Origin: Acidobacteria bacterium UBA2994
Lineage (GTDB): Bacteria; Acidobacteriota; Vicinamibacteria; Vicinamibacterales; UBA8438
Assembly (NCBI GenBank): GCA_002346545.1
Contig: DEAA01000044.1
Coordinates: 28,404-92,403, forward strand
Reading direction: 5' to 3'
Length of the DNA: 64,000 bases
Shown: positions 42,052 through 49,742 of the stretch, in pieces
Layout of the letters: every line of letters starts with the position of its first letter
Numbering within the stretch: position 1 is the first letter of the stretch
Notes under the pieces: model-generated
Told to the model about the DNA's origin: nothing
Database searches by the model: none
What the model saw: only the letters and a program-made list of their open reading frames with translations
Translations under genes and position numbers: made by a program

Positions 42052-43179
42052 ATGGCCGAGTTCAACATTCAGTCAGATTCCGTCGACGTCACCCGGATCA
42101 TGGAGCAGATCCGCGAACGTATCCGTGAAAAGCGGGGCGCCGACTACACCGAGGAGCATGTTCGCGAGCTCGCCTCGGTGAAACTCGAACGCTTTCTCGA
42201 CCCCCGGCAGGTCCGCTCGGGTCTGGTCGAGCAGTATCGTCAACTGGATGCTGCGGAGGGGCAGGACCCGATCGACTGGTCGACTCCGTCGCTCCTGGGA
42301 CCGCCTCCCGAGTCGTTCGAGTTCGACACGGAAACCATCTACAAGTCATCCCGTGGACCTACGGGCAAAATCATCCAGATGATCCGGAAACTCCTGAATC
42401 CGTTTCTCAAACTACTGTTCAACCCTGACCCGATGGTCCATGCCCTGACTCGGCAGGCCGAGATCAACGCCTACACCCTTCAGCTCTTGCAACAGCAGAC
42501 CGACCTAGCCGAACGGGTCACGAAGCAGTTCGAGCGGGCCGGCGCAAAATTCCAGGCACGCGAAGAGCTCGATTCGCTGAACTACGAGGTGCTGAACAAC
42601 CTCGTCGTCGAGATGACCCGACTGTCAGTGGACATGAAGAACCACATGATGCGGGTCGAATCGGTGGCCGGCCGACTAGACTTCGCCGAACGTCGGGCGC
42701 GTGCGCTGGAAACCGTGGTACAGCACCGCTCGACCCCGTCGACTGACGAAGCCGGGTCGAGGGACGGCGACAGCACGAGCGGCTCTGGGTCGGGACGCAC
42801 CCGGCGGCGGCGGCGACGGTCACGTCGCCGGGGCGGCGGCTCGGGCGAGGCGGACGCCCCGGCGGCAACCCAGCCAGCGACCGACGGCGGAAACGGCGAC
42901 ACACCGGTGCCAACAGACGCGGCTCCCGAGCCGAGCGGCGGCGGCACGTCGGCCGAGGCAAGCGCACCGGCCGTCGACACAGACACAGCGAGCCCGACGC
43001 CGGAGGAGCCGGTCCCGAGCGCGGCGGCGCCAGAGACGGCTCCATCCGTTGAGACAGCCACGCTCGCCTCGCCACCGACTACAGGCGACGCCGGAGGAGA
43101 CGCGGGTGGTCCCCAGGACACGCCAGTATCGGCGGACCCGGAGCCGGGAGAACGCTCAGGCGATCCCGACGAGCAGTGA
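42052..43179 (+). CDS. Unknown helical protein with disordered Arg-rich/acidic tail, in the glycan operon
   Basis: I do not recognise this 375-residue protein. Residues 1-70 are helical and charged (VDVTRIMEQIRERIREKRGA). About 105-125 is an amphipathic or membrane-apposed stretch (KIIQMIRKLLNPFLKLLFNP). About 130-225 is likely coiled coil. From 228 it is disordered, with eleven mostly arginine residues at 250-260 followed by about 115 Ala/Pro/Thr/Asp/Glu residues. It could be a scaffold for the glycosyltransferases; that is inference. The last four bases overlap the first GT4 gene, so it is translated with them. Confidence 0.72.
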   Translation: MAEFNIQSDSVDVTRIMEQIRERIREKRGADYTEEHVRELASVKLERFLDPRQVRSGLVEQYRQLDAAEGQDPIDWSTPSLLGPPPESFEFDTETIYKSSRGPTGKIIQMIRKLLNPFLKLLFNPDPMVHALTRQAEINAYTLQLLQQQTDLAERVTKQFERAGAKFQAREELDSLNYEVLNNLVVEMTRLSVDMKNHMMRVESVAGRLDFAERRARALETVVQHRSTPSTDEAGSRDGDSTSGSGSGRTRRRRRRSRRRGGGSGEADAPAATQPATDGGNGDTPVPTDAAPEPSGGGTSAEASAPAVDTDTASPTPEEPVPSAAAPETAPSVETATLASPPTTGDAGGDAGGPQDTPVSADPEPGERSGDPDEQ

Positions 43180-44483
43180 AGCTTGCCGTCGTCGTCCAGC
43201 GCTACGGCGCCGACCTGAACGGCGGCGCCGAGCTCCACGCCAGATACGTTGCTGAGCACCTCGCTCCACATGCCGACGTCGAAGTGCTCACCACGAGCAC
43301 GACCGACTACATCACCTGGAAGAACGACCTGACCCCTGGGGTCGAACAGGTGAATGGGATTCCGGTTTGTCGCTTCCCGGTGAGTCGAGAACGTGATCCT
43401 GACGACTTCGGACGACGGTCCGAGCACGTGTTCGGGGAAGAGCACTCCATCGGGTCCGAGCTCGCCTGGCTCCGCAGCGAGGGACCGACCTCCCCGGCTC
43501 TCGTCAAGCACCTGCGACGGCACGGGCACGAGTACGATTTCTGCGTCTTCTTCAGCTATCGCTACTACCACGCCTATCACGGGGCGCGCGTAACACCGGA
43601 TCAGGCGGTGCTCGTGCCTACCGCCGAGCGGGATCCGGCACTCGGCCTCGAGATCTTCGGTCCGGCGTTCCGTGGCGTGCGAGCGCTGATGTACAACTCG
43701 CACGAAGAGCGCGCGCTGATCCAAGGTGTGTCCGGCAACGAACGGGTCCCTGGCGTGGTGGTGGGCATCGGCTCGGAAGTGCCGTCGGATCCCCAACCCG
43801 ACCGGTTTCGTCAGCGAACCGGACTACATGGCCCCACCCTTATCTATGTTGGCCGCATCGACGAGAACAAAGGGTGCAAGGAACTCTTCGACTTCTTCCA
43901 ACGATACGCCAGGATCGACCAGGCCCTGACACTGGTGCTCATCGGCAACCCGATCATGGCTATCCCGGAGCATCCGCGCATCCGGCACCTTGGCTTCGTC
44001 AGTGACGAGGAGAAGTTCGACGCCATGGCGGCCGCCGAGCTCCTTGTGATTCCGTCCTACTACGAAAGCCTGTCGATGGTCACGCTCGAAGCGTGGGCCC
44101 TGGGGCGCCCCGTGCTCGCCAATGGTAAGTGCGACGTTCTGTGCGGGCAGTGCGTCCGCAGCAATGCGGGTCTCTATTACGAGAACTACGAGGAATTCGC
44201 CGAGTCGCTACACATAATCCTGACGCAGCGCCGGCTCCGCGAAGCGCTCGGCGCCAACGGACGGATCTACTTCGACCGGCACTACACCTGGCCGACCATC
44301 GAACGGAAGTATCTGGACATGTTCGACCGGCTCCAGCAAGAAGATCCGGCCAACCGACCGGCTCGGGAAGCAATACCTGGCTGGTTCGGCCGTCGTCGCC
44401 GGACCGTACCACCGGCGAGCGACGTGGTCGACCGGCTCCCCCGCGGACCAGCCAGCGGCGAGGGCGGAGCGGCGGCGTCATGA
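43176..44483 (+). CDS. GT4-like glycosyltransferase A
   Basis: This 435-residue GT-B glycosyltransferase starts MKLAVVVQRYGADLNGGAEL and has the nucleotide-sugar motif YYESLSMVTLEAWALGRPVL, which holds the EX7E pair. It is clearly related to the fourth transferase of this operon at 46813: both have VDVLTT or VEVLTT, DYITWKN, and the VLAN stretch. The substrate is unknown. GTG 43176 overlaps the preceding stop and ATG 44480 of the next gene overlaps its own stop. Confidence 0.9.
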   Translation: MKLAVVVQRYGADLNGGAELHARYVAEHLAPHADVEVLTTSTTDYITWKNDLTPGVEQVNGIPVCRFPVSRERDPDDFGRRSEHVFGEEHSIGSELAWLRSEGPTSPALVKHLRRHGHEYDFCVFFSYRYYHAYHGARVTPDQAVLVPTAERDPALGLEIFGPAFRGVRALMYNSHEERALIQGVSGNERVPGVVVGIGSEVPSDPQPDRFRQRTGLHGPTLIYVGRIDENKGCKELFDFFQRYARIDQALTLVLIGNPIMAIPEHPRIRHLGFVSDEEKFDAMAAAELLVIPSYYESLSMVTLEAWALGRPVLANGKCDVLCGQCVRSNAGLYYENYEEFAESLHIILTQRRLREALGANGRIYFDRHYTWPTIERKYLDMFDRLQQEDPANRPAREAIPGWFGRRRRTVPPASDVVDRLPRGPASGEGGAAAS

Positions 44484-45715
44484 GTAGCGCCAGGTCGGGC
44501 CGCCCCCCCGCGGTGCATCAGGTGCTCGCCACGCTGGGCTACGGAGACGCCATCGGCAACGAAGTCCTGGGCATCACCCGCGTGCTGCGCGAGGCAGGGT
44601 ACGAATCGGAGATCTTTGTGGAAACCGCCGATCCGCGACTCGAAGATCTCACACTGGACTACCGCGACCTTATCGATGCCTCGCACCCGGACAACATCCT
44701 GATCCACCACTTCTCAATCGGATCCCGGGCGTCACGCATCGCCTACGCGCTGCCGGACCGCATGGCGCTCGTTTATCACAACATCACGCCGCCGGAGTAC
44801 TTCGTCGGCGTACATAAGGATCTCGTCCGTTTCTGCTATAGCGGACGGCGCGAGCTCCAGGCCTACGTCGACCGCTGCGATCTTGCCCTGGGAGATTCGG
44901 AGTTCAACCGGCAAGAACTCGCGCGCTTCGGTTTCGAGCGGACCGGCGTGCTTCCGGTGGTGCCGAGCCTAACCCATCTCGAGGAAACCCCAGACCTGAC
45001 GCTCGTCTCCGAATTCGATGATGAACGGGTAAACCTCATGTTCGTGGGCCGCGTGATCCCGAACAAGCGGATCGAGGACGTCATCCGCTTCTATCACGCC
45101 TACCGCGCCAAGTACCAGCCCCGATCGCGGCTTCTGCTGGTCGGCTCCTGGGGTGGGTTCGAGTCCTACCTCGCGTCTTTACACCATCTGATCGCAGATC
45201 TCAGGGTGCCTGATGTGCACCTGCTGGGCCACGTTTCCAACGCCGAGCTGACCGCCTGCTACGACGTGGCGGACCTCTTCTTGTCGGCCAGCGAACATGA
45301 GGGATTCTGCGTCCCGTTGATTGAAGCGTTTTCGAAACGGGTCCCGGTAGTGGCCTACGCCGCGGCGGCGGTACCGGCGACAATGGATGGCGCCGGCGTG
45401 CTGTACGAGTCGAAGGACCCGCGTCATGTTGCCTCGATCCTGCACACCGTGCTGTCGAACCCCACCCTCGAAGAGGAGATCGTTCGCGAACAGGATGCCG
45501 CGCTCAACCGCCTGCTGGCGCGCGACTTTCGTGGGACGCTGCTCGCGGCGATCGACCGGGTGGTCGAGACGCCACGAAAGCCCCGTCCACGGGTGCGAGA
45601 CGACTTCTGGGATCGGTTCGCGGAATGGGAGCGACTCGAGGAGCTACGGCTATACCGACCATCGGCTTACAAAGCACTGCCGTTCGCAACAGGTGAGGGT
45701 AGTGAGAACCCGTGA
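44480..45715 (+). CDS. GT4-like glycosyltransferase B
   Basis: This 411-residue GT-B enzyme begins MSSARSGRPPAVHQVLATLG. The acceptor domain contains YHNITPPEYFVG and GDSEFNRQELARFGF; the donor domain has FVGRVIPNKRIEDVI and the EX7E motif in SEHEGFCVPLIEAF. It is paralogous to the next gene. The C-terminus carries about 50 extra residues after the GT core (RVRDDFWDRFAEWERLEELR). The frame is open upstream to 44129, but only inside the previous gene. Confidence 0.9.
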   Translation: MSSARSGRPPAVHQVLATLGYGDAIGNEVLGITRVLREAGYESEIFVETADPRLEDLTLDYRDLIDASHPDNILIHHFSIGSRASRIAYALPDRMALVYHNITPPEYFVGVHKDLVRFCYSGRRELQAYVDRCDLALGDSEFNRQELARFGFERTGVLPVVPSLTHLEETPDLTLVSEFDDERVNLMFVGRVIPNKRIEDVIRFYHAYRAKYQPRSRLLLVGSWGGFESYLASLHHLIADLRVPDVHLLGHVSNAELTACYDVADLFLSASEHEGFCVPLIEAFSKRVPVVAYAAAAVPATMDGAGVLYESKDPRHVASILHTVLSNPTLEEEIVREQDAALNRLLARDFRGTLLAAIDRVVETPRKPRPRVRDDFWDRFAEWERLEELRLYRPSAYKALPFATGEGSENP

Positions 45716-45739
45716 CCCGGCGCCACCATTCGTGAACCA

Positions 45740-46804
45740 ATGATCATCAACCAATGGTTGCCCGCAGCGCACCGCGGCGACGCGGTCGGCGATAGCGCCA
45801 GGCGAGTCCGCGCGCTTCTGCGCTCCCTCGGACACGAATCCGACATCTTCGCGCTGACCATCGACGAGGACCTTCAAGGAGAGATCCGCCCGTTCTCGGA
45901 TCCCGAGGCTCGACGCGGCGACGTGACGATCCTGCACTTCGCCATCGCCTCACCGTTGACCGAAGCCCTGGCCAGCCTGGAGACGGGGCGAGTCATTCAG
46001 TACCACAACATCACCCCGGCGCATTTCTTCGCAGGATACGACGCCAGTCTGGTCGGTCTGGTCACCCGAGGACGTGAAGAACTCGCCAGCCTAGTCGGCC
46101 GGGTTGATCTGGCCCTAGGCGACTCGGAGTACAACCGCCAGGAACTGGAGGCGCTCGGATTCGCCGAAACCGGCGTGTTTCCGATCGCCGTCGATACCGA
46201 GCGGTTGACGTCCGCTCCCCCGCGGCCGGCCCTCGAGCGCGTGCTCAGAGACGGACTCACCAACATCTTGTTCGTAGGCCGAATGGTGCCAAACAAGAAG
46301 CTCGAGGATCACCTGCGCCTGGCCGAGCAGTACAAACGCTACATTGACGCGTTCTACCGCTTCATCTTCGTGGGGCGGGAAGACGCATGTCCTCGCTACT
46401 ACTCGATGATCCGGGCGCTAATGAACGAATACCGGATGACGAGCGAGCGCTTCTGGTTTGTGGGCTCGGTCCCGGACGCCGACCTGGCAGTGTTCTATCG
46501 CACCGCCAGCGCCTACGTCTCACTCAGTGAACACGAAGGCTTCTGTGTGCCGCTCCTCGAAGCGATGGCCACCAATGTCCCGGTACTGGCCTATGCCTCC
46601 ACGGCTGTGCCAGAAACCTTAGGCGGGGCTGGCATCGCCTTCTCACCCAAGGACTTCGAGTACGCCGCTGAGACGCTCGGGCTCCTGGTGTACGATGACG
46701 GGCTGCGCGCCCAGGTCATCGAGGGTCAGCGGCGACGGCTCCGTGATTTCTCTGACGCGACCTTTGCCGGTCATCTTGATCGACTGGTCGCGCAATTCGC
46801 CTAG
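45740..46804 (+). CDS. GT4-like glycosyltransferase B', paralogue of the preceding gene
   Basis: This 354-residue GT-B enzyme shares with its neighbour YHNITPAHFFAG, LGDSEYNRQELEALGF, FVGRMVPNKKLEDH and the EX7E motif in SEHEGFCVPLLEAM. It is shorter, lacking the C-terminal extension. ATG 45740 begins MIINQWLPAAHRGDAVGD. The similarity and adjacency point to tandem duplication. Sugar specificity is unknown. Confidence 0.9.
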   Translation: MIINQWLPAAHRGDAVGDSARRVRALLRSLGHESDIFALTIDEDLQGEIRPFSDPEARRGDVTILHFAIASPLTEALASLETGRVIQYHNITPAHFFAGYDASLVGLVTRGREELASLVGRVDLALGDSEYNRQELEALGFAETGVFPIAVDTERLTSAPPRPALERVLRDGLTNILFVGRMVPNKKLEDHLRLAEQYKRYIDAFYRFIFVGREDACPRYYSMIRALMNEYRMTSERFWFVGSVPDADLAVFYRTASAYVSLSEHEGFCVPLLEAMATNVPVLAYASTAVPETLGGAGIAFSPKDFEYAAETLGLLVYDDGLRAQVIEGQRRRLRDFSDATFAGHLDRLVAQFA

Positions 46805-46812
46805 AGGATACG

Positions 46813-48150
46813 GTGAAGATCGCGTTCGTCATACAGCGTTACGGCGCGGAGCTCATTGGCGGCTCCGAGTATCACTGCCGTCTCATCGCCGAGCGGCTTG
46901 CCACCCGCCACCAGGTCGACGTGCTGACGACCTGTGCCCGCGACTACATCACGTGGAAGAACGAGTATCCGGAAGGCGAGGATCGGATCCGGGGCGTGAC
47001 GGTGCGACGGTTTCCGACCGATCGGACTCGCGACCTCCAGTCATTCAACGAGTACTCGGACTGGATCTTCCACAACGAGCACACACCGGCCGACGAGCAA
47101 AAATGGCTCGAACAGCAGGGTCCCTGGAGCCCAGCACTGCTCGAGTATCTCAAGCAACACCATAAGCGCTACGATACCCTCATCTTCTTTACCTACCTGT
47201 ATGCGCCGACGGTCCTCGGTCTCAAGATCGACCCGGCTCGGAGCATTCTGGTACCCACGGCCCACGATGAACCAGCGATCCGTCTCGGCCTATATCGGGA
47301 GGTGTTCTCGCTCCCGGCGGGCATCGCCTACAACACCCATGTGGAGCGCGGTTTCCTGAAGCAACTCTTCAATGTACAGGCAAAGGTCGAAGAAACAGTT
47401 GGCTGCGGTGTCGAGCTCCCCCCGTCGAGACTGCACGAGCTCCCGGGTCATGCGCGTGGCGGCACCCAGGAACCCGAAGCGGCGGCCGAGGAGGACGACA
47501 ACAGCGAGTCAAACGGGGACCAGCCCCTCGGGAGTCCGTTGACAGCGCGGGGAGCCGTCTTTCGGCGTCGGCATCGACTATATGAACCATTCGCGCTCTA
47601 CGGCGGTCGGATCGACCCGGGGAAAGGGTGCGAGGAGCTGCTGGACTACTTCGGTTCCTACGCGGAAGCGAACGGCGATGCGTCGCTGGTCCTTATGGGC
47701 CTCAAGCTCATGCCGATTCCCGAGTCACCGAGTGTCCGCTTCGCCGGCATGCTCTCGGAGACCGAACGCTTCGAAGCACTCGAGGCGGCCACGGTCGTCG
47801 TCGTACCGTCTCCGTTCGAAAGCCTGTCGCTCCTGGCCCTCGAAGCGTTCTCAGTGGGAACCCCGGTGTTGGCCAATGCCCGGAGCGAGGTGGTCATGGA
47901 CCACTGCCAGCGCAGCAACGGCGGGCTCTACTACGGCAGCCGGGAAGAATTCCACGAATGCCTCCGCATGCTCGTGGCCGACGACCGACTGCGCGCCGTG
48001 ATGGGCCGGCACGGCAGACAGTATGTCCGGGCGAACTACCGGTGGGACGTCATCATGGACAAGTACGATCGTCTGATTGGCGGCGTACGACGTCCCCGTC
48101 AGGAGGGACGCCAGCGCCGGGGGCGCCGTCGAGGCGGGCGCAAGAACTAG
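46813..48150 (+). CDS. GT4-like glycosyltransferase A', with an acidic insertion
   Basis: This 445-residue GT-B enzyme is paralogous to transferase A at 43176 (VIQRYGAELIGGSEY, DYITWKNEYP, FESLSLLALEAFSVGTPVL). It carries an unusual hydrophilic insert at about 212-245 between the two Rossmann domains, rich in Glu, Asp, Gly and Asn (EPEAAAEEDDNSESNGDQ), absent from the paralogue. The C-terminus is a basic tail (RRGRRRGGRKN). Start is GTG 46813. It is the last gene of the operon, convergent with the sigma-54 regulator. Confidence 0.9.
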   Translation: MKIAFVIQRYGAELIGGSEYHCRLIAERLATRHQVDVLTTCARDYITWKNEYPEGEDRIRGVTVRRFPTDRTRDLQSFNEYSDWIFHNEHTPADEQKWLEQQGPWSPALLEYLKQHHKRYDTLIFFTYLYAPTVLGLKIDPARSILVPTAHDEPAIRLGLYREVFSLPAGIAYNTHVERGFLKQLFNVQAKVEETVGCGVELPPSRLHELPGHARGGTQEPEAAAEEDDNSESNGDQPLGSPLTARGAVFRRRHRLYEPFALYGGRIDPGKGCEELLDYFGSYAEANGDASLVLMGLKLMPIPESPSVRFAGMLSETERFEALEAATVVVVPSPFESLSLLALEAFSVGTPVLANARSEVVMDHCQRSNGGLYYGSREEFHECLRMLVADDRLRAVMGRHGRQYVRANYRWDVIMDKYDRLIGGVRRPRQEGRQRRGRRRGGRKN

Positions 48151-48212
48151 GTTTCTCGGCAATCCGCCAAAAAACCGCCCAAGAACCTTTCTTCATCACC
48201 GGGGCCAGCCCA

Positions 48213-49742
48213 CTACACCCGCCGGTTGACCCTCGTCCGCCCGGGCGCTAGGTCTTGACTTGCTCCACCGTCCCCGGGGCCTGCATCGAGCGTCGCCTTG
48301 GCGCCCGCCCGCCTACGCCGGGGTCGCATGTCGTGACGCTTGATCATCTCGTTCAGCGTCGTGGGCTTGATCCGCAGCATCTCGGCCGCCCGCTTCTGCA
48401 CTCCCCCCGCGGCAACGAGCGTGCGTTCGATCAGCTGGATCTCGAACGCGGCAATGACCTCCTTGAAGGAGATTCCTTCAGGAGGCATCACGAACTGTGG
48501 AATCTGGAACGGCCGCGATGTCCGCACGGCATCGGGGATCAGCTCGGGGCCAATCCGGGACTCGGTCGAGAGCACGACCGCCCGCTCGATGACGTTCTCG
48601 AGTTCCCGAACGTTGCCTGGCCAGTCGTAATCCTCCATGAGATCGAGCGCGGCCGCGGTCAGCTCGAGGTCCTGCTTCTCGTTCTCCGCTCCGTATTTTT
48701 CGAGGAAGTGCTGCGCCAGCAGGCGAATGTCCTCCCGGCGCTCGCGCAGCGGCGGCAACTTCACCGTAATGACGTGGAGTCGGTAGTAGAGGTCCTCGCG
48801 GAACCGGCCTTCCTCCACCATCCCCTTGAGGTCTACGTTGGTCGCCGCGATGATCCTGGCGTCCACCTTGATGGTGTCGACCCCGCCCAACCGCATGAAC
48901 TCCCGCTCCTGAATCACCCGAAGCAGCTTGGCCTGGGTCTCAAGCGGTACACTGCCGATCTCGTCGAAGAAGATGGTCCCCCGGTCGGCGAGCTCAAACA
49001 ATCCCTTCTTCGGCGCCACCGCGCCAGTGAAAGCGCCCTTCAGGTGTCCGAAGAGATTCGACTCCAGCAGGTCCGGCGGCAGGCTACCAGAATTGACGGT
49101 GACGAACGGTCGGTCGGCGCGGGGCGAATTCCCATGGAGCGCCCGAGCCGCCAACTCCTTGCCGGTGCCGCTCTCACCCTCGACCAGGATAGTAGTCCGG
49201 CTCGGGGCCGCCTGCGCGATTAGGTCGAAAACCTTTCCCATTGGAGGGCTCTGGCCGATGATTTCGCCAAACTGGCTCGTTCGGGCACGCAGATTCTCGC
49301 GCAGGGTACGGTTCTCAGTCACCAACCGTCGACGCTCGACGGCGTTGCGCAGAACGACCAGCACCTCTTCGTTCTTGAACGGCTTGGTGACGTAATCGAA
49401 CGCCCCACGCTTCATCGAAGCGATGGCGTTCTCGACCGAAGCGAAGGCGGTGATGAGGATCACTGGCAGCTCGGCGTCGAGCTCGTGTAACTCGTCCAGC
49501 GTCTCGATCCCGTCGATGCCAGGCATCATGACGTCGACAACGACGACATCGAAAGCGTGCGATCGGGCCAATGCGAGCCCTTCCTCGCCAGACGCCGCCA
49601 CCGACACGCGGCATCCTTCTCGGTCGAGGAGCGTTTGCAGGATCTCCCGCATGATCTCCTCGTCGTCGATGACTAGCACCGACGCCCCTTCCAACATCAG
49701 CGTGTCAACCGCCGGATCTTCGACGCCGCTAGCTCTGGACAC
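48213..49742 (-). CDS. NtrC-family sigma-54 response regulator
   Basis: This protein of about 509 residues has a receiver domain with D70 in VVVVDVMMPGIDG and an AAA+ domain with Walker A GESGTGKE, the sigma-54 contact loop GAFTGA and Walker B-like GTIFFDEIG. It ends in a Fis-type helix-turn-helix (GGVQKRAAEMLRIKPTTLNE) and a basic, glycine-rich tail of about 40 residues. It forms a pair with the sensor kinase upstream, whose 3' end it overlaps. ATG 49697 (MLEGASVLVI) is the more likely start. Targets are not visible; no clear -24/-12 promoter was found nearby. Confidence 0.93.
   Translation of the reverse strand: MSRASGVEDPAVDTLMLEGASVLVIDDEEIMREILQTLLDREGCRVSVAASGEEGLALARSHAFDVVVVDVMMPGIDGIETLDELHELDAELPVILITAFASVENAIASMKRGAFDYVTKPFKNEEVLVVLRNAVERRRLVTENRTLRENLRARTSQFGEIIGQSPPMGKVFDLIAQAAPSRTTILVEGESGTGKELAARALHGNSPRADRPFVTVNSGSLPPDLLESNLFGHLKGAFTGAVAPKKGLFELADRGTIFFDEIGSVPLETQAKLLRVIQEREFMRLGGVDTIKVDARIIAATNVDLKGMVEEGRFREDLYYRLHVITVKLPPLRERREDIRLLAQHFLEKYGAENEKQDLELTAAALDLMEDYDWPGNVRELENVIERAVVLSTESRIGPELIPDAVRTSRPFQIPQFVMPPEGISFKEVIAAFEIQLIERTLVAAGGVQKRAAEMLRIKPTTLNEMIKRHDMRPRRRRAGAKATLDAGPGDGGASQDLAPGRTRVNRRV

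Noticed and set aside
42044-42060. TGGCAC followed by a GGCC, looking like a sigma-54 promoter
   Set aside because: The -12 element does not match TTGC-type sequence and the site overlaps the start codon at 42052.
42582-43796. Antisense open frame of 404 residues opposite the disordered protein and first glycosyltransferase
   Set aside because: It is repetitive, low in complexity and lies opposite two clearly coding genes; a by-product of high GC content.
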